A stretch of DNA of 64,000 nucleotides. Origin: Bugula neritina (lineage: Eukaryota; Bryozoa; Gymnolaemata; Cheilostomatida; Bugulidae). The notes under the pieces were generated by a model that did no database searches, was not told the DNA's origin, and saw only the letters and a program-made list of their open reading frames with translations. Position 1 is the stretch's first letter, and each line of letters starts with the position of its first letter. The position numbers and the translations under genes are program-made. Where the stretch lies: the NCBI GenBank assembly GCA_964035545.1, contig OZ037765.1, positions 23,934,004 to 23,998,003 of the forward strand, written 5' to 3'. Shown piece by piece: positions 28,001 through 43,000 of the stretch.

Positions 28001-31000
28001 AAGTAGATATAACAGTAGTGGAGAAATCGATACAGCCTAATAAATATTGGTTTAAGGCACGGTAGAAATTATCTTGAAAACATAACTTCTTTTGTTACAT
28101 TTCTAATCTATAACACAAGCTGTTCTCAATGTTTCCATCACTGCACCTACACAATGATAGAGCAAGTCTAAAATCCTGTTTTTAAAACTTTACAAATGAA
28201 CTATTCAATTGAAACAAGTTTATCAATACAAACAACCAATACATTTGGAAAGGGTCAAATTGAGTTATTGAAATTTTTTTACGAGTTTAAGATATTTTAA
28301 CTTGTAAAATAAAACTCGTAATAAATGAGTTACCTGTGTTCTCACAATAGTAGCCTCCACTACATGGTGTACACTCTGTAATGTTCTCTAATCCAGATTG
28401 GTTACTAAATGTTCCAAGAGGACACTTGACTCCTTGACTAGACCCGACAGGGCAATAATAACCGGGCAAACACTCGTATCCAGTGGTATTATCAGTAGGG
28501 GTGGGTTCACTTGCCCCCAACACACAGACATAGCCAGCACTGCACAGGTCAAATGGCTCGGTCAAACCTACAGCATATAAAACATTTACAATTCCTTATA
28601 GCTTTAAACAAGTTATTCATTTGTAGGGCTACAAAATAACAACACTTGCACGTGAAAATCTTAAAAACAATTGATTACACATGGACATCATAAAATACTT
28701 CATAAATTGCCAAGATATTACAACACTGTATTGTTTTCTAAGAAGCTTTACAATGGCAGGGTGTAAACCAAAATTGACAGAATTGCACATGCTCGCAACT
28801 ATATTATAAGAAGCATCAAGGCATAACCACGCCTTGAGAATATTACTACATCAGCTCAAGTTATCGCATGACTTCAAAAAGAATATAAAATGACCTTGAG
28901 TGGGACAATAGTAGCCGCCATCACATGAGTTACATTCCATGCTTGTCTCTAATGCTGTCTCGTTGCCATAGAAACCAACAGGACATGGATATTCATGTTT
29001 GGTTTCAGTATTCAGTAAACAGTAATATCCCTGTGGGCAAACACTGGGATAGACAACTCCTGTAGTATATCCAGCATCTGTAGATGCCTCTACTGGGTCA
29101 CAGTACCTTTAACAACAAACATGACAGACGATTAGTATTACTAAATGACAACACTATGTTTTGAATATTTTGCTTAGATGGAAACATGGAACACACCAAG
29201 AGCTTTAAAATAATATTTAATATTATTCAAAGTATTAGCTGTGACTCTGAGTAAAGCTAACTACTTCAGTTAAAACTTTAATAATTTATATGTTTTTAGT
29301 GTAAAAATTATATACTTGGTGAATGGAAAGATTACAGCAATTGGAAACTTAAAATAGACATGAATTTTAAAAAATTCAACAAACTCTGGCTATAGTTTAT
29401 ATAAAAGTTCCTTTGTATATTTTGATAAATTTAAACTCTTTTATATTTAAATAGTCATTGGTATTCTCCTTATGATATTAAAGGAGAGTGCAGTGCTAGA
29501 TATTACTGTATAACAAGAGCTACTACACCAGCTCCAAGTTCTACTGATGAGAGAGGGGGGCCGTGCCCTCAAGGATACTTCTGCCCCCAGGGCAGTGCTA
29601 ATTACTCTTCTTGTCCTAAGGGGACATTTGGGGACAGAACTAGCTAACTCAATCAAAACATGTTATTATTAATGTTGGTAAAGACTAAACTGAAGATAAC
29701 TCTCACCTGCCAGTGGGACAATCTTTACAGCTAGAAGTTAGTATCTCATCTTGATATGTGCCAGGAGAACAAGGATATGGTTGTGGACTGCCTATTGGAC
29801 AGTAGTGACCAATAGTACAGTTGTATTCAGCAGGGGTAGGCTCTGATTGGCCAGCTGGACAGTAGTATCCAGCATCACATGGCGCTACATAAGTACAATT
29901 TTTTTTGTGTAAATGTTTATAAATGAGAATTTTAACAACATACTGTAAATTTATTTCAAATGTTACAAATGACAGCTTTTTGTTGGAGTTACAAAATGGA
30001 TACCAATAATTCCATTTTGGTAGACTCAATGCACATATGCAGTCGATAAAAGGTTTTTGCTAATATTATATGTCAAGTATATATTGTAAAATAACATGCT
30101 ACATGAAAGTTGATACCTAAAAATCATTTAACCTTTCTCACAACATGCATTCATCTAATTTATTCCAAAACTGACACCATTTACATTGCACATACAAAGT
30201 GACTATCACTGTATACTCTGTGCATACAAAGTGACCATCACTATATACTCTGTACATACAAAGTGACTATCACTATATACACTGTACATACAAAATGACT
30301 GATATTCTACACAGAACAGCCTACCTGTAACGTTAGTGTTGTTGGTACCAGAGCAGTAGAAACCTGCAGTACACAGCTCACAGTAAGTAGCATTAGGATT
30401 TCCCAGTTCATTACTCATGGTGCCGCTGGGACAAGGGGTCGGCTGAGATGAGCCTACAGGGCAATAGTGACCAACTGGACAGACGATCTCTATAGGGGAG
30501 ACAGCACTTCCGGGACAGTAGTACCCTTCGTGACAATCACCTTGCGGTAGTGCCATTCCATATTCCTGAAGGAAGAAATTAACATTGATTTGATAAACTG
30601 ACAGTACTGTTTTCTGAAAACACTAAAAATCAAGTGGTGCCTACTTCAATTTTTGATTCAGTTAAATCAGCAATGAGCAATATATATACGTAACTCAACC
30701 TGTGTACAGCGGCTGATTCAGGATTTTGTCCCCCTTATCAGCACAAAACAGGGTGTTATGACATTCATCCCGCACGCACACACACACACAAAACAAAACA
30801 AAATAGTTATCAATGATCAAAAAGATATATGAAAAAGTGAATGTTAGAACTCACATCACAATACATGCCCTCGGTACAGTCAACTGGGTAAGGAGAGCCT
30901 TCAGGACAGAATGTTCCGGGCCAGCATTTCCCGCCAGTATAATTTGCAGCAGGACATACGCAGTCGGCAAGGTCTGTCACATTGACAGGTGGCGTAGGTT

Positions 31001-34000
31001 CCCTTTCTGATGACATTCCTGTACAGTACCAGCCCTGAGAGCAGTTACCTGTGGGCAGCTCACTTCCTTCAGCTTTAATGGGAATAATTCAAAATATTAG
31101 GAGATGAAAGTAAATCTAGACAAACATGTATGTACAGGCAAACTAGAGTTATATTGGCAGTTGAACTGCCTCAAAACACAGACTGTACATTTATGAGCTG
31201 TAATGACACTAATTTTTTAATTATTTTTTATATTTCTACTTAAATTGTTTGCAGGGTATACAGATTTCTCTTAAGCTGTGAGATACTTCAAAAATAATAA
31301 TTTGAAAACAATTTTTTTAAAAACTTTTTAACACAAAAACAAACTGACTTTCACAATATTGTCCAGGAGGGCAGTCGAGGCAGTCAGCTATGGACTGTGA
31401 ATGAGATACTGGGTTGTATGTTCCCCGTGGACACGGATATTCGTAGGCTGATGTAGTGCCTGCAGGGCAATAGTGACCAACTGGACACACTTGATAGTCG
31501 TAGTGCGTGGAGTTCTCTGTGCAGTAATAACCAGGTTGACATTGAGAACACGACTCCTGTCTCCACAGCATGCTGCAAGTTACAACACAATAATATATTA
31601 CACAATAATATATTGCACAATAATATATTACACAATAACATATTAGATAATAATATATGTGTTGGATTTCTCCAATGCATGAGAGATAATAATCTTTATA
31701 TTTTTATACAAACTGAATGTTGCCAAAAAACTTTACACATAGCAATTGTTTATATTGTTGAGACTACAATTATATATAAAAAGCTTGTCACAAAGTTTTC
31801 CTTTGATCGCTTCAACAAGACTAGTTTATTCAACAGATTCAAGAAATGTAACTAGACACACCTGAATTCTCCAGGTGGACAGGAAATTGGCCTGGCAGAG
31901 CCTTCTGGGCAATGGTACCCAGGCATGCACTCTCCTCCCACTCCAGTGTTGTTACTACTGGGTGCTATAGTGTTTACACCTATATGGTAATATACCACTT
32001 GTTAGGATAAGGCAGTATAGAATACATGTGTGAATCATAAGTATATGGTATAATGCAGGGCTTACTTCCCTAACACACAGCCCTTCATTAAAATATAATT
32101 TAATCTGAAATTCATTTGTTTTAGCTTTTTACAACTCTAAAAATTTAGCTCTACAAGTAAAAATATGATTCCATTAAGGTAAGTAAAAAAAGCTTATGAA
32201 TCTCTCACCGTAACCATTACTTTTTTCCATTGGTTTTAAACAAACAACATTTAGGACTATTTTTAATTATTTCAAACATTTGTGCTCGCTAAACTATTAC
32301 ATTGAAATATACAGCATATTGTTTACAATGCATTATTTAATGTTTTTGAACCTCTTCAAAACATAGAAACTTTATTTACTTGTATCATCCTGTAAATTTA
32401 GCATGAGTATGGATTTAAAAGTAATCTAGCGCTTTAGACAGCACACCTGTATATAATACATGTATACGTATAATAGAGAAAGTTTACCCATAGTGCAGAA
32501 GTAGCCAGCAGCACATAGTCCTGTGTAATTTGATTGGCCAGGCAGTTCACAATAGGTGCCGGGATCACATGGTGTGCACTGATCTTCTGATGCCAGCTGC
32601 TCTATAGGATTGTATGTCCCGGCAGGACACATCTGCAGGTTCTCCCCAGTACCATACGGACAGTAAAACCCTACAAGAATATGCATCAAAAATGCTTAAC
32701 AGAAATGATAGTATTGCCATATCTAGACCTTATATCTATATGTACTAATTTCTACTTTGATATCTAAACACTGTCTACACAATGTAGATGTAATCTTTAT
32801 CAAAGAACATAGCAATTATAGCTTTAAAATGTAGTAAAATATAACTATTGCTCAACAAAATACCTAGTAACAAAAAAAGTTGATCCGTGCAAAGAAGCCT
32901 GTTAATAACATAAGAGGAAATTAGCTACAAACCAGGAAGACATGGATCAGCAACAGATCTTCTGATACAGTAGTAGCCTTCAGGACAAATGTCACACGTG
33001 CTGGCACCAGTATAGTTGGTGTACGTGCCATTAGGGCAGTAAATGTGATCAGCAGAGCCGATTGGACAGTATGATCCGGCAGGACATTTGTCACCAGTGG
33101 ACGAGTTTTGTGGAGTCGGCGATGTTGCTGAGCCCAAGCAGTAATACCCTGTAACACAAGTGTTATGTTAGGTAGAAGTTCAACTATCAGTATCTCTACA
33201 CAAAGTAGTAGTATCAAAAGCCTAATAACTATGAGTAACATTGAATCAAATGGCATATTTAGAAAATATTTAATAATAATTGCACCATTAGGGTAAAACT
33301 TGATAACTTAAATTTTAATTTTATAGGGATATTTCATTTCTTAGAAAATGCCAAAACAAGTTACTCAATGTGTGATTTTAATTCAAATATGAATAATTTT
33401 GCAAGAACAGTAAGTTACACGGATGTGTTAGATAACATTTACCTGCATCACATAATATTTACCTGCGTCACAGTCAGCCGTGTAGTTGTCCTGGCCACTG
33501 AGGTCACAGTATTTACCGGGAGGACAGGAAAGACACTCGGATATATTCACAGAACCTGTGCTAGGGTTGTAAGTGCCAGGGTCACATGGGGTGGGGGCAA
33601 AACTGTGGGTGGGACAGTAGTGACCAGTAGGACAAATATCCCCATATGACTGCCCTACAGGATTCGCTTCTTCAGATCTAGGAATAAAGATTAGAGAAGT
33701 TTACCAACCAACTACAACAGCATTAGTCTTAGTTTAGCATATTGTGATGAATACATTTCGCTAAAATGCAGATCAGTAAATTAAACTCAAAGAGGTATGA
33801 AAAATTGGAATAGCTTGTAAGTGAATTGTACTAGCCAAAGTTTATAGAAAACAAATACCATATTATATACAAAATAATATTTTATAGCAATTAATTATAA
33901 AAAGATAAAAACATTTCAATTCTGTATATTTCCCAAGGTTACACATTATACTCATATGTTATACAAGAACAGAACAAATTAGGCTGCACAAAGAGATGCA

Positions 34001-37000
34001 GCATGTGAACTGAATAAAGAGATGCAACGTGTATGCATGTATGAAGTGGGAGCCACACATTTACCTGTTGCTGCAGAAGTACCCAGCGACACAAGAGCCA
34101 TTGGGAGCTGACATTCCTGAGAGGGAACAGAACTCTCCTGGAGGACACCACGTGCAGTCTAACTCGGAGGGTAGACGGTCTCTGTCCCCAAATGTCCCCT
34201 TGGGACAAGGAGAGTAGTTAGCACTGCCCTGAGGACAGAAGTATCCTTGAGGGCACGGCCCCCCTCTCTCATCAGTAGAACTTGGAGCTGGGGTAGTAGC
34301 TCTTGTTATACAGTAATACCCAGCACTGCACTCTCCTTTAATATTATAAAAATAATATAAATTAATATTTAAATAGATAAGTTTATAATTGATCAAAAGA
34401 TACATATAGACTTGTAGAGGTTTTACTTCCAACAAGTTAATAGTTAGAGTTTAGAAGTATGAAAATACACAAAACCATAATTTTATCTAGAAAATGTTCT
34501 TAAAAGAAATGTAAAAAATGTATTTGCTAATTTTCTCCGCTTTGATACTAGCCAAAGGCAGCTGATAAAAATTGATGTGAAAAAGCCACCATAGATCTAG
34601 CTAGACGTAGATTACCTGTAGGAGCTGTAATATTTTCTGCGGAGCAGTAGTGACCAGCTGTGCAGGGCAAACACTGTTCAAATGACTCTAGTCCGGTAGA
34701 GTTGCTGTAAGTACCATCATCACATGGGAACTGACTAGCCGTCTCAGTGCCATTGGGACAGTAGAATCCGATGGGACAGACCTTAGGAGTTACGACACCA
34801 TGAGATGAAGAATTCTCACCACTTTGTTCTTCAACGATTGCTTCTACTCTATCGCAGTAGTACCCTGAAAAATATTGCTTCACACTTGAACATGCTGTTG
34901 TGAACACTACAATCTATATTTTTATTGTTTTCAAAAGGCAGCATTCTGGTTAAACTGTTAGAAACATTAGGGACTAAGTCTAAATTTTGTATAATTTGTC
35001 AGCTTTCCACATCACGCTAACTTTTTACATTTAGAATACTTATTTCTACATAACACACATGAAAAAATTGAGGCAACTCGAAAGAATAATGATAAACATT
35101 AAAGTTTTTTTTATGTCCAAATAAACATTATTTATAGCTCACTAATGGTGTCAGGGTGATACAGCCGGTCGAATGAATTATATGCTTAACAGAGCAATTG
35201 TAAAAATCTCAGCTACACAAATTCTAGCAAAAAGTCAAACATGTATGAGAAGATTTAGACATGACTTGTCCAGTAATCAGCAATTAATAAAAAGAGTTAA
35301 GAATAGGGTGGAACACAAAGAGAAACAGAAGAATTAGAGCCTCATTGCATATGATGTGAATAACATAGTAAGCAAAATACCCAAAGAGGCATTTTCTGCA
35401 GAAGTGTTGACCATAAAAGCTAGCCTGGAAACTATTGACACGTTGCATGGTTGCCATTATGCTGAAAATACTGGAATGTATATAAATTAAAGTTGAACAG
35501 AAAAGCTGCAGCAAGAAATCATCTTTTGAAAATAATTTCATTCTCAACAAAGTGCAAATTTTTTTTATAAATTTTACAAAATGATTTTAGTCAATATGGA
35601 TTGGGAGTTCATTAAAACGAAATGAATCCTGTAGATGGAATAACTACTTGATGTGCATAATGTGAATCGTAGAAATGTATCTAAAATGTTAATCTAAAAA
35701 ACCATTTTGCATGAAAATATGTCAAGGCTCCTCATTCACTTTTCATATGACTTGACCACAATTAAATGTGACACATGTCAACTTAGAATATACTAATATA
35801 CACACAGGCATGCCAACTTGCTCAACTATCCATTTTGATGTATAAAAATACAGCCAGTATATATTTTGTAAAAAGCAAAATATGATACAAGCTGGATTAT
35901 TACGTTACTGATTTAGTGATCTTTAGTCAAACTACACAGCATACTTAATAGCAGGTACAAACACTGCTCAGTATGTATGCTTTATGACATGCACATAGGA
36001 TCAACTAGAATACCTGCTGGGCAGACAATGCACTCTCCTTGCTCTTCAAGTGGCTGATAGAAACCAGAAGCACAAGGTTCTTGCTGATAACTACCCTGGG
36101 GGCACCTGTGACCTGCCAGACACTTGTTGCCAGGTGTCTGAGCAAGTGTGTTGTTGCCAGGACAATACCATCCTTCATCACACATAGCATACGGCTCAAC
36201 ATTAGCAGGACCTGGTAACAAGAGAAAAATGAGTTGACACTTGTTGATACCTGTTGACACATGTTAACCAGATACATACAAGTATATGTGTTTGAACTAC
36301 AGTCAACCCTAAAAAACATAAAGTTTTGATATAGCTCTCAAGTTACATAAAAAGCTTCAAGCAAAGTTAAATTATTTTACAGAAAATAAATCAAAATTGT
36401 AATGATTACCACACACTAAATGTGCTGTAAAACAGTTTATAATAGAAGTAAATCATAACATGTACCTGGGCAATACCATCCCGGAATACAGGGCAGACAG
36501 TCTGCGTCGCTTTCACTTCCCGTTCTATTATTATATTCACCAGGTTGACATTCTATAGGGTCGGGTGTAGCCTCAGGACAATAGTGTCCAGCAGGACAAA
36601 TATCTAAACACAGATCACAGGTTATATATTATATACAGAAATTTAACAAACTATGCATCGTGTATCAATATTATAGCAGATATTTATTTACCTCCATATG
36701 TTTGACTGACAGGAGCAGCCAGTACTGCGGATATGGTGCAGTAGTGACCAGCTGAGCAAGGTCCACTCACTGCGTCCAGTCCGTCACTGTCACAGTGATA
36801 ACCAGGGTCACACTGTATGGGGGCATCTGCCCCTTGAGGGCAGTATGTACCTTGCATACACTTTCCTCCAGTTCTATGAGCAAGACATGCACAGTCTGTG
36901 ACTGCAAACAGTAGAAAGTATAGGCATGAAATGTGGCATTTCATACCTGCATGCATACATGTATGTTCAGCACACACACGGACACATACACGCAAACACA

Positions 37001-40000
37001 TACACATGTGTAAAAGGCAAATTGCATGAGTAAACACATCATGTAAGGAATATGAAAGTGTTATAACTGAACTAGGGAAACTATTATTACAAAGCAATGC
37101 TGAGTAGTAATATATAGTATAGGCCTACAAAATTATGTGTGCACATAAAGTTATAATTGATAAACATTAAAAAGAACTTTTCCCTTTAGTAAAATTAAAT
37201 CTTGTGACAATAAAAAGCGCATGTTTAGCCAGTAGACAAGTGAACACAGAGGTATAAGTACTGTAACAGCAAGGTATGTATACTACTATCAAATGGTTCT
37301 ATTACTCGTACCAGAATCATTGCCAAGGTAGACAGGTTGAGAGTGCCATGACCCTAGCACACAGTACCATCCCGGATCACACGGCCCTGCAGGTAACTCT
37401 GCCCCAGCTGTAGGACAGTATTGTCCAGGTGGACAGAGCTGGCAGAAGTCAGGTGATGTGGCCATAGTCTGATTGTTATAAGTTCCGTTAGGACACGGGT
37501 ACTGCGTCTCAAACTCTGTGTTGCTGAGACAGTAATGACCTGCAAATTAGAAATCAGTTACATATTATTAATCAATTGGTTATAAATATCACTTTGATAT
37601 AGCATATTATGTTATAAAATTGCAAAATATTTGGGATAAACAGATAAGCTATAATTCAAAATGATATATTAATTATGACTTTTAAAAAAAAACTATGAGG
37701 TCTGTAAAACTATAGTTGACAAATTAGATTAAAGTTAATTATATGCAATGAGGACATGTACATATTATAATAATACTCATGCTGCAATGTAGTGGGAGTG
37801 AGCTAATACATAAATCAGATTTAAAGTATTCAAGTGGAGAACTATTTTTGTATCTAGTTGCTTTACGGCTTCTTATCCACTCTTCATATCACGGATCACA
37901 AAACCACAATGCCATGACAAGACACACCAGCTCACAGAAGCTGTGATGCCAGACGAGATTATATTAGTACACAGTATATGTGTCAGTGTGCCTACCAACT
38001 GGACACTCTGTTTGATTAGCACTTCCCAGGTCACAGTAGTAGCCCTCCAAGCAGTCTAGACACGTCTGCTGCTCAGGAAGGGGGTTGTAAGTGCCGGCAG
38101 CACAGGGGGTTGGGGAGGTGGAACCCCTCTCGCAGTAAGTACCCGGCGGACATGGACCTCCGCTCTCACTGTCAGTTAACGGTGAAGAACTGTTACTTCC
38201 TTCTTTACAGTAGAATCCAGCGTCACATTCATCTACTGGGTTAGCCAGACCTAGACACACAGCATAAAGATATTAGGAAACCGCCTATTAATTATTTGAA
38301 ATGCAATAGATAAAACTCATCAGCAAAAAGAAAGTTTACCTGGAAGATCGCAGTACCATCCAGCTGGACAGGGTTGACAGGCAGCGTCAGTGTTGAGAGT
38401 TTCATTGTTGAAAGTGCCTGGCTGACAGGGTAGAGGGTTAACAGTACCAGCAGGGCAGTAATATCTGTAACAGAGGTCATAGTAACAAAGGAGAATAAGA
38501 GTTGCACTAACTACACACAATAGCTACACCAACACTTGATAACAACAGCATGACACCAACGTTAATAACTGACAACTACAGAACCTGAGCAAATGTCACA
38601 ATATATCCATTTAAATTACACACCAAAACAACTACAGCGACAAGAATATTTAAAGGACTTTACCCAGCAGGACATGGACCAGCTAGATCCTCAAAAGAAG
38701 GCGTGGCAGATTGAGCTGCAGACGTACAGTAGTATCCAGCATCACATGCAGCCGTCACAGAAGTAGCGTTATACTCATCACAATAATAACCACCTGGTAG
38801 TAATGAAACAGGTATAAGAAACGGCAAACAGAGCCATAGGTAAACCAGTCAACTGTAACAGTAAGTATTCAATACATTAAAACATAAACCAAGCAGCAGA
38901 AAGTACCTGTACATGGTGTACACTGTGTCTCATTGCTCAACAGTGTAGCTGTACTGAAAGTGCCTAATGGACACGGAGTCCAAACATAACCTGTGCCGGC
39001 AAGACAGAAGAATCCCATCGGGCACGGAGCAGGTGTGACATCAGAGATGCCGGGGACACAGTAATGTCCGGGTGTACAAGAGTCACATTCAGCCATTCCT
39101 GTGACATCAGCGTAAGTCCCGTCTTCACATGGAAGTGGCAGTGCGCTGCCCGTGGGACAGTAATGACCTTGAGGACAGATGTCACCGGTTGAGCCATCAG
39201 AAGGCTGAGCTGTGGTGGCGTTACCACGGCAGTAGTATCCAGCAGAGCAGTTACCTGCGGTAGTCTCAGCCCCAGGGCTAGGGCAGTACTCACCAGCATC
39301 ACATGGTGCACACTCTTCTAGTGAGCCAATTCCTGTTTGCAATAAGATTGTGTTTTCATGACGAACTACATCATGTAGTAAAATATAATACTAAAAAATT
39401 AAATAGTAAATGAGAAGCAAACCCTATAGGCTATAACTCATAATACAAACTTGTACAATATTATGAGTTGAAAAGAATATAAAGTATAGTGACAATGCGC
39501 GGACTAGACCAACCTGTTGAAGGATTGTATGTGCCACTAGGACAAGGTGTTCCAACTTCACTCCCGGCAGGACAATAATGACCGACTGGACAGACACCAC
39601 CAGTGATGTTATCTCTGGGCGCAGAGCTGGATGCTGCTAGGGTACAGTAAGAGCCGGCAAGGCATTCGCCAGTTGGCTGGGTTAGACCAGGTGTTAGACA
39701 GTAATGGCCTCCTATACAGTCGCTACACTCCGCTTCAGCCACTAACTCTGTCAGGTTGCTATAAAACACAGGGTAAATGTTTTATGAAAACTTTGATTTA
39801 AGTACAATTTGAATTATATAGCAAAATATAAGATACAGCACTAACTCACTTTTCAATTATACACAAATTTGTGCAATGAAAGTTCAAATTCCACTTTTGA
39901 CTTGTTGTATTCTTTATTCTATGTGAGTTTATATTATAGAACAACATTAGAATTCAACACAAGTTGCTATACATACTATTCACACCACGGTTTAAGTTGT

Positions 40001-43000
40001 TTGTTACTTACTTGAATGTACCAGCTGGACAAGGATATTCTGTAGCTGAAGATGTACCAGATGGACAGTAGTGGCCTTGTGGACATATGACTGGGTTCTG
40101 TACACCATGGTCACACACCGTATCATTCTGAATAGTTCCATCACAGTAGTAGCCAGGCAAGCAGGTCTTACAGGAGTCCTGGTGTACACAATATACAACT
40201 ATTTTATCTCATTGACAAAATTTATGAATCAAATGAATTTAAAATTTGAACCAATAAAAAGTTTCACAGAAACAAACTCATAACTCACCTGAGCAAATAG
40301 GTCTTGGTATTCGCCAGGTGGACAGGATATTTGCTCTGAGCTACCTGTAGGACAGTAATGACCAGGTGTACACGGGTACCAGGTAGGGTTGGACGTATTC
40401 AGTCCCAGAGGACAGTAGTAGCCGGCTGAGCAGCTTCCAGATGGTTCTATCAGGCCGTAGTCAGAGCAGTAAAATCCTACAACATAATCAACTAATCAAA
40501 ACCTATACATCCAGTGTTTTAGCTCCTTTAAAACAGATTACAAACATACTTTTGAAAAAAGGAATTAATTACGAACTTCTGTTTCGTATGCATCACTTAA
40601 AGTAAAATCCTAGCTTTTACCTACTCAAAGTATAGTATTAAGTGTAACACAGTATCTTCACCTGCAGTACACTGTTCACAGTCATCCTCCATCATGTTTC
40701 CTGTTTGATTACTAAAAGTGCCAGGAGGACACAACTCAGGAGCGGCTGATCCAGTTGGACAGTAAGAACCTGGAGGGCAATAGTCTCCGGTGACACCATC
40801 AACTGGAGCTGCTGAAGCTGCACCACCACTGCAGTAGTAGCCAGCATCACATGGTGCTGTGTAGGTTGACTGGCCATGAAGTTCGCAGTAGTATCCTGTA
40901 GATATTAATACTGAAGTGTTACTGTAACTGATAGAGAGAAAAGTGTTTGTTTGAATTAAAATTTTTATTACAAAATTAAGAACTAAAGTTACTTTGTTAC
41001 GGAAAACAGTTGTTGAAATATTTGCCGAATTTTTTGGCTCACACAATTAATAAGTCAATATTAACAGGAAAATGACTGAGTAACCTTCTAGGCTATAATT
41101 TCAAAAAAAATTTGATACATAATATGTATATTTATTCATAAACAGTAGAACTAAGTATCTGAAATTAAAAATCCGTAATCTACATAATGATTGCAGCTAA
41201 TGAATTAGGTAATAACTTCAAGAGTTATGTAATATAACAGAAAGTTTAACAAGTGCTCTGAAAGTGACTTTAGATTGTATCAGTTAAAAATATTGTTGAA
41301 GCTAAAAAAGAGAAACATTTTAAAAATAATATAGCACAATTATATTATATTTGACTCATAAATACAAGTTACGATGAACAACATACAACAAGTGTAATGT
41401 GTACCTGCTTGGCAACTCAGAGGACGACTGGAACCAAGAGGGCAAAACTCCCCTGGGGTACACATCCCTCCTGTTTCATTTATACTACAAAAGCAGCTGA
41501 CAGTGACATTAGCATCTGAATAGCTAGTGTTCCCGATGTCATAAGGCCGGGGGCTGACAGCCGCCCGTACACAATACCATCCTTCATCACATGGACCAGA
41601 AGGCTGAGACAGTCCAGTAGTATCACAGTAGCTACCAGCAGTACACGGCATACAATCTTCTAGGGACTGTTGAGCTGTATAACAACACAAGCATTCATCA
41701 CAACACGCTAAGAAAAATTAGCAGCAACTCAAAATCCCGTTGGATAAACCAGAAAAATTAGCAAAATTAACAAAAATTAAGAACCCGGTTAAATCGATAA
41801 AAACATCATCATAAGTATATTCACCAGTATAGTTGTTGAAGTAGCCAGCTGGACACGGGTATTCTGTAGCATATCGAGTACCATTAGGACAGAAGTGACC
41901 GGTTGGACATGGTGTGTCCATGTAGCCAGTAGAATTCTCTACACAGTAGTAGCCTTCCAGACACTCAACACATTGGGATAGACCAGTTGTTGCAGCATAT
42001 GTACCTGCTTCACACCCCAGGGGCCATGATGTACCCCCTGGACAGTAGTGACCAACTGGACATGGACCACCTGAAACGAGAAATAGCAATTATTATCATA
42101 TATATTGTATCATTATATTATTATATATTTATATGAAAGATTACATCATTATAAGGTTTATCATATGGTTCATTAAAACATGTACATTCAGAAATATAAA
42201 ATAAAAGCCTGTTTAAATACATTTTCAAATTGATGGTGTTTTTCTATTTATACAAAAGATTAAATCATTATCATGTACTGTGGCATACCTGTTTCATCTT
42301 CAACAGCATTGTTAGCAACCTGAGCCCCAATAAGACAATAGAATCCCGGATGACATGGCCCTGTGGGTTCGGTGAGCCCCTCAGACCCGCAGTACATGCC
42401 GTAGGTACAGTTGAGACAATCAGTCACGGCCATGAGTTTAGTAGCATTACTGTAAGTACCCAGAGGGCAGGGGGTGGGGGTGGAGGACTGCTGGGGGCAA
42501 TAGGAGCCAGGGGAGCAAGGGCCTGCTACACCCGTCCCGTTCTCTACTTCTGGAGTTGCCGTATCAGAGCCTAAAGATTCAACATACAACTAATAGATAA
42601 ACTCAATGATTATGTCATGAAAAGCAGTTGTATGGCAAACAAACTAATAGTGAGATCACAAAAAGGCAGAAACTATATTACTGATACTACTTCAATACTA
42701 AGGCTCCTTCCATAAGGGTGAATTGCAGCAATTTTTAATAAAATTTTATTCACGCACTCAAGTGCATTACTGTTATTTATATACTAGTGTATAGGCCTAC
42801 ATCGGCCAACCCTACAGTAATAAATAGTAAGTAATACTAATAACAGTACAATTACAACACAACCTGAAAAACTCTCAGACTCATGGGTAACATTTAAGAT
42901 CATAGATAAGAGCTAGTGAGCTGTAAAAGTCGTCTGCATATTAGCAAAATTGAGGATTAGTCACAGTTTGAGTCATTACTTTCTCTGAGTAACAGACTTA

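Noticed and set aside
29447-29656. Minus-strand coding exon
   Set aside because: The real homology is on the plus strand, as an inverted copy of W49. The minus frame has no Cys module.
35284-35550. Separate small gene in the 1.15-kb intron
   Set aside because: An AT-rich chance frame with no splice sites in phase, no module motif and no promoter or poly(A) context.
38964-39311. Second open frames running through many exons (Thr/Val/Leu-rich)
   Set aside because: The codon string for G-Y-Y-C-P has no stop in either shifted frame, so shadows arise by composition. They lack matching splice phases.
42230-42574. Plus-strand gene opposite W33
   Set aside because: It is the reverse complement of W33. 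The Gly run comes from a Pro/Thr-coding stretch on the real strand.
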